Virus record (IMG/VR): IMGVR_UViG_3300047444_000412
Location: 1-22,508 of that record
DNA: 22,508 bases
From: a virus
Strand: one strand, 5' to 3'
The notes beneath the pieces are model-generated. The model had not been told where the DNA came from. It did not search any database and saw only the letters and a list, made by a program, of their open reading frames with translations. The position numbers were made by a program, and so were the translations under genes. Shown here piece by piece: positions 6,423 to 13,950 of the stretch. The first letter of the stretch is position 1. Each line of letters opens with the position of its first letter.

Positions 6423-7238
6423 ATGCCCAACCCGACAATCGACGTCGCCTTCGTTCAGGAGTTCGAGCAGGGCGTGCACGAAGCCTACCAGCTGCAGGGC
6501 AGCCACTTCCGCGCCTGCTGCCGCACCCGCTCGGGTGTGAAGAACAAGACCACCTTCCAGAAGTACGGCGCCGGCGTGGCCACCCAGAAGGCCCGCAACG
6601 CCATCATCCCGCCGATGAACAACGATCACACCAACGTGTCGGTCACGCTCGAGGACTGGTACGCCGGCGACTTCATCGACGACCTCGACGTGCTGCGCGT
6701 CAACCACGACGAGATGCTCGCCAGCCAGCGCGCCGGAGCCTTCGCTCTCGGCCGCAAGACCGACGAGCAGATCATCAACGCGCTGTCGGCCTCGACCACG
6801 ACCAACGACGAGACCACCAACGGCGCCACGCTCGCCTGGGCAACCGCCAGCATGGTCACGATGGGCAACAATAACGTGCCCGACGACGGCGACCGCTTCG
6901 CGCTCGTCGGCTGGGAACAGTGGGGCCGCCTCATGGGGATCGTGCAGTTCTCGAACAGCCAGTACGTCGGCGAGGACGACCTACCCTACAAGCTCGGGAC
7001 CCAGGCCAAGCGCTGGATGAGCTTCATGTGGATGCCGTTCTCGGGCTACGTCCGCGGCACCAACTCGACCAACTATCAGTTCCATCGCTCCGCGGTGGGC
7101 CACGCCATCGGCGAGGACGTCAACAGCACGATCACCTATGAAGGCACGCGGGCGGCCTACTGGGCGATGAACAAGATGCAGATGAACGCCGTGATGATCG
7201 ACACGTTCGGCGTCATCAAGTGCAGCCTCAAGGTCTAG
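6423..7238 (+). CDS. Major capsid protein
   Basis: This 271-residue protein is the likely major head shell protein. It follows the scaffold and precedes a small accessory gene and a strong terminator, the standard position. The sequence fits the short capsid proteins of T7-like and related marine-type podoviruses: an N-terminal FVQEFEQGVHEAYQLQGS helix, then a VSVTLEDWYAGDFIDDLDVL strand/helix block near residues 68-90, a polar TTTNDETTNGAT loop, FALVGWEQWGRLM near 159-171, and a C-terminal MNAVMIDTFGVIKCSLKV strand. The fold is presumed HK97-like from family knowledge, not visible here. GGAG at 6413-6416 lies 6 bases before the ATG. Its 138-base leader contains a hairpin and a possible promoter, consistent with high dedicated expression. 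Confidence 0.9.
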   Translation: MPNPTIDVAFVQEFEQGVHEAYQLQGSHFRACCRTRSGVKNKTTFQKYGAGVATQKARNAIIPPMNNDHTNVSVTLEDWYAGDFIDDLDVLRVNHDEMLASQRAGAFALGRKTDEQIINALSASTTTNDETTNGATLAWATASMVTMGNNNVPDDGDRFALVGWEQWGRLMGIVQFSNSQYVGEDDLPYKLGTQAKRWMSFMWMPFSGYVRGTNSTNYQFHRSAVGHAIGEDVNSTITYEGTRAAYWAMNKMQMNAVMIDTFGVIKCSLKV

Positions 7239-7276
7239 GCCGCACGGTTCTCACTCCAGCATAAGGACACTCCCCA

Positions 7277-7525
7277 ATGGCTTTCGATCGTTCCAAGATG
7301 CAGCTGATCGGCACCGGCGGCGCCGGCAAGAACTGGTCCTACGACACCGCGGATACCCACGCCACGGTGATCGCAGCCAACTACTTCTCACCGATGCAAA
7401 ACGATCTGGTGCTCAACGACCGCATCCAGCTCCACGACGGCACAGGTTTCTACGACCTGGTGATCGCCACATCGGTCAAGGCCACCGGCGCCGTCACCGT
7501 CCTCTCCAGCGCAGCTTACGCTTAG
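7277..7525 (+). CDS. Small head-associated (possible decoration) protein
   Basis: This 82-residue protein is preceded by AAGGA (7263-7267), 9 bases before the ATG. The pattern MAFDRSKMQLIGTGG, a W.YDTADTHATV core, an NYFSP segment, and LNDRIQL..GTGFYDLVIATSV is a beta-rich plan that I recall from small proteins encoded directly after podovirus capsid genes. They may decorate or stabilise the head, but I cannot cite a characterised member. It lies between the capsid gene and the terminator at 7551-7588, so it is the last gene of the head transcription unit and should be co-expressed with the capsid. Confidence 0.75.
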   Translation: MAFDRSKMQLIGTGGAGKNWSYDTADTHATVIAANYFSPMQNDLVLNDRIQLHDGTGFYDLVIATSVKATGAVTVLSSAAYA

Positions 7526-7550
7526 CGGCTTTCAACGAGGGGCGTACATA

Positions 7551-7588
7551 GGGGCCGGTCGACGCGCCAGCGATCGGCCCCCTTTTTT
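7551..7588 (+). terminator. Rho-independent terminator after head module
   Basis: GGGGCCGGTCG (7551-7561) pairs with CGATCGGCCCC (7571-7581): 11 base pairs with one G-U wobble around the 9-base loop ACGCGCCAG. An extra C and six T's (7583-7588) follow. This is a textbook intrinsic terminator 25 bases after the accessory head gene and 14 bases before the first tail gene. Its place parallels the T7 terminator after gene 10; no clear promoter follows, so partial read-through into the tail genes is likely. Confidence 0.92.
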
Positions 7589-7602
7589 AAGACGAGGTCG
7601 CG

Positions 7603-8229
7603 ATGGCCCAGGAACCGCTGCCCAAAAACCCGCAGGAGGTGGCGTCAAGGGCCGCGGTGATGCTGGGGCTGGACCCGATCACCAGCTTTGCCGAGCAGGA
7701 GCGCGCCGAGGTCATCGTCGCCAGCCAGCTCTACGAGGTCATCCTGGCCGACGTGACGGCCGCCTATCCGTGGCGCCATTGCACCGGCCAGCAGCAGCTC
7801 GAGGTCGATCCCGACCCACCGCTCGACCGCTACGAGACAGCCTTCCATCTGCCGGTGCTCGAGGATGGCCAGCCCTTCACGATCGAGCGCATCACCTGCG
7901 GCGGTCTCGAGGGCGTGCGCTACGACATCAACGGCAGCCGGCTCTATGCCTACACCGACGCCAATCAGGTCGTGATCTGCACCTATCAGTACAGGGTGGC
8001 CGAGGCCTTCTGGCCGCCGTGGTTCACCCTGCTGCTGATCTTCCGGCTGGCCGAGGCGCTGGCCAGCGCGGTGACGCGCAATGCCGGGCAGATCAAGGGC
8101 ATGGGCGAGCTCGCCGATCGGCAGTTCAGCCGCGCCAAGACCCGCGACAGCCAGCAGGTCACGACCAAGGTGATGCGCCAGAGCGCGTTCGAGCGGAAGC
8201 GCCGCGTGCAGGGCGGCTTCACCTCATGA
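7603..8229 (+). CDS. Tail tubular protein A (gatekeeper, T7 gp11-like)
   Basis: This 208-residue protein is close in length to T7 gp11 (about 196). It is expected to form the ring joining portal to tail nozzle and to attach the fibres. Family features are an N-terminal helical block (ASRAAVMLGLDPI...EQERAEVIVASQLYEVILADV) followed by YPWRHC, typical of the A-PW segment in these proteins. A beta-rich middle has YETAFHLPVLEDG, and a long helix near 140-190 (LLLIFRLAEALASAVTRN) carries the alternating A/R pattern. GAGG at 7594-7597 precedes the ATG by 5 bases. Its stop overlaps the next start (ATGA), coupling it to tubular protein B, its assembly partner. Confidence 0.9.
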   Translation: MAQEPLPKNPQEVASRAAVMLGLDPITSFAEQERAEVIVASQLYEVILADVTAAYPWRHCTGQQQLEVDPDPPLDRYETAFHLPVLEDGQPFTIERITCGGLEGVRYDINGSRLYAYTDANQVVICTYQYRVAEAFWPPWFTLLLIFRLAEALASAVTRNAGQIKGMGELADRQFSRAKTRDSQQVTTKVMRQSAFERKRRVQGGFTS

Positions 8230-10193
8230 TCCGCAAGCTGCAGAGCAATTTCACCAACGGCGCCATCTCGCAGGTCATGCACGCCCGCGTCGACCACCCG
8301 AGCTATCAGAACAGCGCCAAGACGATCGAGAACTGCAAGCTGCTGCCGCAGGGCGGCGTCACGCGCCGGCCCGGCACCTTCATGGTCGGCGAGGTCGCCT
8401 ACTCCGATGCCCAGGTCGAGGAGTTCGTGTTCTCGAGCACGCAGGCCTACACGTTCTTTCTGTCCGAGGGCCGGCTCGACATCTGGGACAAGAACGCGAT
8501 CGCCTTTGCCCAGACGCTGACCGGCCTGCCGTGGACGGCGACGCACGTTGCCAACACGGCGCTGTGCTGCACGCAGGCGCTCGACACCATGCTGATCAGC
8601 AACCAGGACTTCGCCACGGTTGTGATCAAGCGCTACGGGCCGACCGATTTCCGGGTCGAGGGCATCGCCTTCCCCTACGATGGCAACACCAACTTCCTTT
8701 GCCCGTTCCACAAGTTCGCGCCGACCGATTCGACGCTCCAGCTGAGCGGAGCCGGCCCCGGCGCCGGCATCACCGCGACCTGCTCGGTTGCCTACTTCAC
8801 GGCCGGTCACGTCGGCACCAACATCCGCTACAAGGGCCAGCAGATGGCGATTGTGTCGCTGGTGGGTGCGGCGCCGGCGACCACGGTGAACGTCTATGTC
8901 CGCCCGCCAGGCATCAAGCCGCATCCCGACCTGACGCCAGACCTCGGCCCAGACCCCGAGTGGGACGAGGAGGCGATCCCCGGCTCCGGCATCCACGGCT
9001 GGATCAAGACGACGGCCTTCCACGAGCAGCGCCTGGTGCTGGGCGGCACGCGGGACCTGCCGAATACGCTGTGGCTCAGCCAGACCAACCAGCCGTTCAA
9101 CTTCGACCTCGGCACCGGCCTCGACAGCGAGGCGATCAAGGAAACGATCTATGCCGATCGCGTCGTCGAGATTCGCGCCCTGGTGTCGATGGGCAACCTG
9201 CAGATCTTCTGCGGCCACGGCGAGTTCATCGTTCCGTGGGGCGGCCAGAACGCGCTGACGCCGGCCAACTTCTCGGTCAAGCAGCAGTCGGGCTACGGCA
9301 TCAAGATGGCGCGGGCCCGCCGCTTCGACCAGGCGACAGTTTTTGTCACCCGTGTCGCCAACTCGGTGCGCGAGTTCGCGATCACCACCGGGACCTGGGT
9401 GGAGAGCTACGCCGCCGATTCGATGACCTTCATGGCCGAAGGCATCGTACGCAGCCCCAAGTCGCTCGACACTCAGATGGAGGGCATCGGCAGCCAGCAG
9501 GCGATCTGCTACGTCACCAACAGCGACGGCACGCTCGCTGTGCTGACCAAGGTGAAAAAAGAGAGCATCGGGGGCTGGCTGCTGTGGACCACGGCCGGCA
9601 CCTTCCAGCGTATCGGCATCGTCGATCGCCAGGGCTGGACGCTGACCCGCCGCAATATCGCCGGGACGTGGCGCAACTTCATCGAGGTGTTCGACGACGA
9701 CTGGCGGCTCGACGCGGCCATCTCGGCCGTGTTCGGCTCGCCGACAAGCCACGTCGGCCCGTTTCCGCTCTATGTCGGCCAGAGCGTGACGGCGATCACC
9801 GGCGACCTCTACATCGGCGAGTTCGTCGTCGACAGCACGGGCTATATCGACCTGCCGCTCGAGGTCTCGCAGGTCGAGATCGGCCTCAACTTCGTGCCCA
9901 GGGTGGTGCCGCTGCAGATGGAAGTGCCGCTCGCCGACGGCATCAGCTACGGCAAGCCCAAGCGCTACGTCCGCACCATCGCCGACATCCTCGACACGGC
10001 CTCGATCCGCGTCGCCGGCCGAACGCTCAACACCAGCCAGCCCGACACCGACCCGGGAGCGCCGACGCCGACGCGCACCGGGCAGTTCGAGGTCTGGCAT
10101 CTCGGCTGGCACGTCCAGCCGGACATAGAGATCACGTCGCCCCTGCCGCTGCCGTTCACGATGCGCGGCCTCATGATCGAGGTGGAAGTATGA
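8226..10193 (+). CDS. Tail tubular protein B (tail nozzle, T7 gp12-like)
   Basis: This 655-residue protein is somewhat shorter than T7 gp12 (about 794). It should form the distal nozzle of the short tail through which DNA exits. The N-terminus is diagnostic for the family: FTNGAISQVMHARVDHPSY, then a KTIENCKLLPQ segment and GGVTRRPGT at residues 43-51. The rest is beta-rich, with FVFSSTQAYTFFLSEGRLDI near 68-87 and a later block of the form EWDEEAIPG...W, HEQRLVLGGTRDLPNTLWLS and NQPFNFDLG that recurs in nozzle proteins. The start is set by the ATGA overlap with tubular protein A. GTG AAA AAA GAG AGC at 9552-9566 is an AT-rich codon cluster. It ends in an ATGA overlap with the next gene. Confidence 0.93.
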   Translation: MIRKLQSNFTNGAISQVMHARVDHPSYQNSAKTIENCKLLPQGGVTRRPGTFMVGEVAYSDAQVEEFVFSSTQAYTFFLSEGRLDIWDKNAIAFAQTLTGLPWTATHVANTALCCTQALDTMLISNQDFATVVIKRYGPTDFRVEGIAFPYDGNTNFLCPFHKFAPTDSTLQLSGAGPGAGITATCSVAYFTAGHVGTNIRYKGQQMAIVSLVGAAPATTVNVYVRPPGIKPHPDLTPDLGPDPEWDEEAIPGSGIHGWIKTTAFHEQRLVLGGTRDLPNTLWLSQTNQPFNFDLGTGLDSEAIKETIYADRVVEIRALVSMGNLQIFCGHGEFIVPWGGQNALTPANFSVKQQSGYGIKMARARRFDQATVFVTRVANSVREFAITTGTWVESYAADSMTFMAEGIVRSPKSLDTQMEGIGSQQAICYVTNSDGTLAVLTKVKKESIGGWLLWTTAGTFQRIGIVDRQGWTLTRRNIAGTWRNFIEVFDDDWRLDAAISAVFGSPTSHVGPFPLYVGQSVTAITGDLYIGEFVVDSTGYIDLPLEVSQVEIGLNFVPRVVPLQMEVPLADGISYGKPKRYVRTIADILDTASIRVAGRTLNTSQPDTDPGAPTPTRTGQFEVWHLGWHVQPDIEITSPLPLPFTMRGLMIEVEV

Positions 10194-10735
10194 GCGTCCA
10201 GTACGCGATGATGGGGATGCAGCTCGCTGGCACGGTGATGAGCGCGCTCAGCCAGAAGGACACTGGCCAGCTTCAGGCCCAGCAGGGCGTCCTGCAGGGC
10301 ACCTCGGCCGATCTTCAGAAGAGCCAGGTCGGCCTCGAGGAGGCAATGACCGAGCGCAAGATGCGGATGCAGGTCGCCCAGCTGCTCTCGACCAACGAGG
10401 CCTCCGCCGGCGCCCGCGGCATCAGCCTCGATCCGGGTACGTCCTTCGACGTGATCCAGAAGCACGATGTTTCCTCGATGGAGGAGAACATCGCCAACAT
10501 GAGGCTGATGGGCGAGAGCAAGAAAGCGCAGCTCTCTTTTGCCGCCGAGGACGCCGTGGCGGCCGGGCAGGCGGCCCAGCAGGGCGCCAATACTGGCATG
10601 TGGGCCACCCTGCTGTCGGGCGGCGCCAAGGCTCTCGGCATGGGCAAGCTCAACCTGGGCGATCCCAGCAAGTGGTTCGCCAGCGACGCCACGAAGGGCA
10701 TTCCCGATCCCGGCAGCTACGGCGCGAGTGCCTGA
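10190..10735 (+). CDS. Internal virion protein, T7 gp14-like
   Basis: This 181-residue protein is close in size to T7 gp14 (about 196) and lies directly after the nozzle gene, the T7 position. It is expected in the internal core, ejected at infection to form the outer-membrane part of the DNA channel. The N-terminus is hydrophobic and Met-rich (MMGMQLAGTVMSAL), followed by long helices and the signature ASAGARGISLDPGTSFDV (about 71-88), seen in gp14-type proteins. A second hydrophobic stretch (MWATLLSGGAKALGMG) lies near 137-152, and the end is short and flexible. GAGGTGG at 10179-10185 and the ATGA overlap set the start. The stop shares one base with the next ATG (TGATG). TCTCTTTT at 10533-10540 is in the LSF codons. 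Confidence 0.87.
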   Translation: MSVQYAMMGMQLAGTVMSALSQKDTGQLQAQQGVLQGTSADLQKSQVGLEEAMTERKMRMQVAQLLSTNEASAGARGISLDPGTSFDVIQKHDVSSMEENIANMRLMGESKKAQLSFAAEDAVAAGQAAQQGANTGMWATLLSGGAKALGMGKLNLGDPSKWFASDATKGIPDPGSYGASA

Positions 10736-13700
10736 TGGCCGACCTTCAGCGCATTGATCCCTCGGTCGTTCCGACGCCCACGGAGAGCGCGCCGCCGACG
10801 CAGCTCGTCAACCAGCTGACGCGCAACGCCGAGCAGCTGCAGCGCGCCATCCCGGCGCTGACCGACCAGCTCTACCAGGTGGCCGATGCCGCCTCGGCCG
10901 ACGCCGGCGCCAAGGATGCCGCCAAGCTCATCGACCCCAACGGCGACGGCAAGGTGGTCGCCCCTGCATCGTTCCGCCCGCCCGGCTGGCAGTTCAACAG
11001 CTACGCCAACACCTACGAGCAGACGGCGCGGGCGCTCTACTTCACCGCCGCCAAGTCCGAGTTCGACACCTTTCGCCAGACGCAGGAGACCAAGTTCCCG
11101 ACCGACAGCGTGGCTCTTGGGACCGCGCTGAAGGAAAAGAAAGACGCCATGCTTTCCCAGATGGGCGCCGAGTACCGCCCGTTCATGGCGGTCACGTTCA
11201 ACAGCTCCGTGGCCCAGTCGATCTCGAAGGCCGAGAACAACGCCGAGCTCGAGAAGCACCAGGCCCTCGTCAGCACGGCGAATCGCGAGATGGCGGGCTT
11301 CGCCGACGAGGTCGGCAAGTCGGCCGGCTGGCAGGCCAACATCGACAAGGCCGGACCCGGCGGCATCAGCCAGGAGACCATCGACGCCACCTTCAAGCTG
11401 CACGAGCTCGACTGGCAGCAGCGCATCAAGCCGCTGCTCGAGAAGGCCGGCGCCTCACCCGCCGCGATCGCCGACTATCAGGAGAAGGTCAAGGCCAAGG
11501 CCATCGTCGCCGGCGGTCAGGCCTGGATGGGCCGGGCCAACCTGCTCTATCCCCCCGGCCACGAGCGCGCCGGAATGCCCAATCAGGAAGCGATCGCGCA
11601 GGCCGAGCAGTTCATTCGCGACGTCAGCAAGGGCAAGTACGCCGCCGAGATCCGACAGGGCCTGTCGGCCGGGCTCGCCGAAGCGAGCTCGATCGCCTCG
11701 CATCTCGGGCAGGCCAAGCGCGACCAGAAAGACGACGAGATCATGACCCAGCATCGCACGACGATGCAGACGGTCGAGAGCATGAAGCAGACCGACCTGC
11801 CCGACAGCGAGCAGAACGCGGCGATCGTCAACATGCTGAAGAAGCAGCGCCAGGACATCCTGTTCGATCCGCGCTTCTCGGCCGCCGACACGGCCAAGCG
11901 GCTGGCGCTGAACGACCAGGTGCTGCACACCCAGACCGCGGCCAACCACGAATACTACGGTGGCCAGATCGTGCAGCTCGCTGCCCAGGCGCACGATGCG
12001 GCGCTCACGCCCTCGCAGCGCCAGCAGTCGGCCGACGACCTGCAGGCGATGGTGCAGGATCCGAACCTCGCGCCCGTGCTGTCGCCGGCGCTGAAGGCCC
12101 ACGCCGAGCAGTCGCTTGGTCAGTTCCATCGCGCCAAGGCAGCCACGGAGTTCCATGCGGTGGTGGCCGACATGGCGGCGGGCAACGTCCCGATCGCCTC
12201 CTACTCCGACTTCGTGCGCGACTTCGGCGCGAGGGGAATGATCTCGGGCGACCCCGGCGCGGTCGGCACTGAAACTCAGATGGCGCAGGCGATGGCGGCC
12301 GGCGCCAAGATCCAGAAGGAGCGCAAGCAGAACCAGCAGATGGCCGCCGACGGCTACAAGGCCGTGCAGGACGGAGGCGTGCCGAGCGCCGAGCAGGCCA
12401 AGGCCATCTCGGCCGGCCAGCCCTTCACGGTCGGTGGCAAGCCGTTCAACCCGATGACGCCCGGCCACGCCGAGGCGATGGTGGCGTCCTACCGCGTCAA
12501 CCGCGTGGTCGATCCCACCGTCAAGACGGCGATGGAGGATCTGCCGTTCGCCGGCAACGCCGACGCCGCCGAATCCGTCCGCAAGATCTATGACGGCATG
12601 AGAAAGGTGCTGCGCGAGACCGTGCCGGCGGGCCAGAACATCGGCATCCACGCCACCATCCAGAAGCAGCTCGGCACCGACGTCGCAGACTTCGGCCGCC
12701 TGGTGTCGCGCACCGGCGATCCGCTGCTGGCGATGAAGGAGTGGACTAACCGCTCGGTGTCCGATTCGGGCAGCGCCGGCGCCAGCACCAAGGACATTGC
12801 CGGCCGCACCAACGACGCCATCGACCAGTGGCTCAACAACCCCGACACCATCGGCTACCTGCAGAGCTCGCTGCCCGGCAAGTGGCTCTACGGCAAGCCG
12901 ACGATCGCCCAGCAGGCGATGGCCGACATGGCCGGCCGCGGCCGATCGGCGACGACGCTCGGCGGCTTCGGCGGCGCCCGCTACAACAGGGTGGAGATCG
13001 AGGACGGCTCGATCCGCGAGGAATGGAACAACCATGCCTCCGGCGCCGTGATCAGCAACGGAGGGCTCGCCCAGAGCATCACCGGCGATCGCTGGCGCGA
13101 TGCCGTCGAGACCGGCCAGCGCATGATCGCCGACGACCTCGAGATCGTCGATCACCCGACCAAGCCCGGCGTCGGGCTGCTGCAGCGCCTCGGGTCGGAG
13201 ACCCTGACGGCCAAGGCCAACGGGCTCGATCCAACGGCGGTGACACGCGACGATGCGTGGCGCTACTGGGGCACGATCGCCAACAGCTGGCGGCAGATCA
13301 ACGGCGGCGCGGCCGGTCCCGAAGTGGACCCCACCACGGTGCGCGCCGAGTCCTTCCGGGCCGACGACGGCACCAAGATGATCCGCGTCACCGATCGCGT
13401 CGGCGGCACGAAGAGCTGGTATGGCGGCATGACGCAGGGCGGCCAGGAGCGGGTGATCTTCGAGCTGCCGCAGGATCATCCGGTGATGACGCTGGGCCGC
13501 GACCTGCAGTACATGGCCGCCCAGCACATCGACCAGATCATCCGGCCCAAGCCCAGCCCCGAGCTCGAGGCGATGAAGCCGGCGCTCAGCATGGCCTATG
13601 CCGGCTATCTCGCCGAGCGGGCGCTGCACTTCGGCGAGTACGCCCAGGTCAAGACGCCCGGCCTCAACGAGCGTTTCCGCAAGGGACTGATGTTCGAGGA

Positions 13701-13950
13701 GCTGCGCGCCGGCACCGGCTCGCCCTCGTTCTTCGCCCACCCCGAGATGCTGTGGACGCGCATGAGCAACATGCCGTCGGCCCCGACCGTGGCCGAGTGG
13801 CGCAGCAAGCTGGCGGCCCAGAGCGAAGCCGGACGGCAGGCGCGCATCCGCGATCAGGAGAGCCTCAGCATCTCCAAGTTCCTCACCCAGGGCGGCGAGC
13901 TCGGCGCCGGCATGCCCATGCCGCGGCCCGATACCCGCGTGGCGCCCTGA
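10735..13950 (+). CDS. Large internal virion protein, T7 gp15 position
   Basis: This 1071-residue protein occupies the position of T7 gp15 (about 747 residues), so it is notably longer. The first two thirds are Ala/Gln/Lys/Glu-rich helices, for example AENNAELEKHQALVSTANRE and AQAMAAGAKIQKERKQNQQ, as expected for a periplasm-spanning ejection protein. The C-terminal third (about 720-930) changes to a mixed Gly/Trp/Asp-rich region (GGFGGARYNRVEIEDGSIRE, DAWRYWGTIANSWRQINGG). I see no peptidase, transglycosylase or nuclease motif. The start is set by TGATG overlap with the gp14-like gene, and the end by TGATG overlap with the next. The assignment rests on order, size class and helical composition rather than a recognised domain. 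Confidence 0.8.
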   Translation: MADLQRIDPSVVPTPTESAPPTQLVNQLTRNAEQLQRAIPALTDQLYQVADAASADAGAKDAAKLIDPNGDGKVVAPASFRPPGWQFNSYANTYEQTARALYFTAAKSEFDTFRQTQETKFPTDSVALGTALKEKKDAMLSQMGAEYRPFMAVTFNSSVAQSISKAENNAELEKHQALVSTANREMAGFADEVGKSAGWQANIDKAGPGGISQETIDATFKLHELDWQQRIKPLLEKAGASPAAIADYQEKVKAKAIVAGGQAWMGRANLLYPPGHERAGMPNQEAIAQAEQFIRDVSKGKYAAEIRQGLSAGLAEASSIASHLGQAKRDQKDDEIMTQHRTTMQTVESMKQTDLPDSEQNAAIVNMLKKQRQDILFDPRFSAADTAKRLALNDQVLHTQTAANHEYYGGQIVQLAAQAHDAALTPSQRQQSADDLQAMVQDPNLAPVLSPALKAHAEQSLGQFHRAKAATEFHAVVADMAAGNVPIASYSDFVRDFGARGMISGDPGAVGTETQMAQAMAAGAKIQKERKQNQQMAADGYKAVQDGGVPSAEQAKAISAGQPFTVGGKPFNPMTPGHAEAMVASYRVNRVVDPTVKTAMEDLPFAGNADAAESVRKIYDGMRKVLRETVPAGQNIGIHATIQKQLGTDVADFGRLVSRTGDPLLAMKEWTNRSVSDSGSAGASTKDIAGRTNDAIDQWLNNPDTIGYLQSSLPGKWLYGKPTIAQQAMADMAGRGRSATTLGGFGGARYNRVEIEDGSIREEWNNHASGAVISNGGLAQSITGDRWRDAVETGQRMIADDLEIVDHPTKPGVGLLQRLGSETLTAKANGLDPTAVTRDDAWRYWGTIANSWRQINGGAAGPEVDPTTVRAESFRADDGTKMIRVTDRVGGTKSWYGGMTQGGQERVIFELPQDHPVMTLGRDLQYMAAQHIDQIIRPKPSPELEAMKPALSMAYAGYLAERALHFGEYAQVKTPGLNERFRKGLMFEELRAGTGSPSFFAHPEMLWTRMSNMPSAPTVAEWRSKLAAQSEAGRQARIRDQESLSISKFLTQGGELGAGMPMPRPDTRVAP

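Noticed and set aside
9555-9561. A6G run resembling a -1 frameshift heptamer
   Set aside because: The zero frame reads AAA AAA GAG, not the A AAA AAG phase needed for dnaX-type slippage, and the main frame continues with family-like nozzle sequence.
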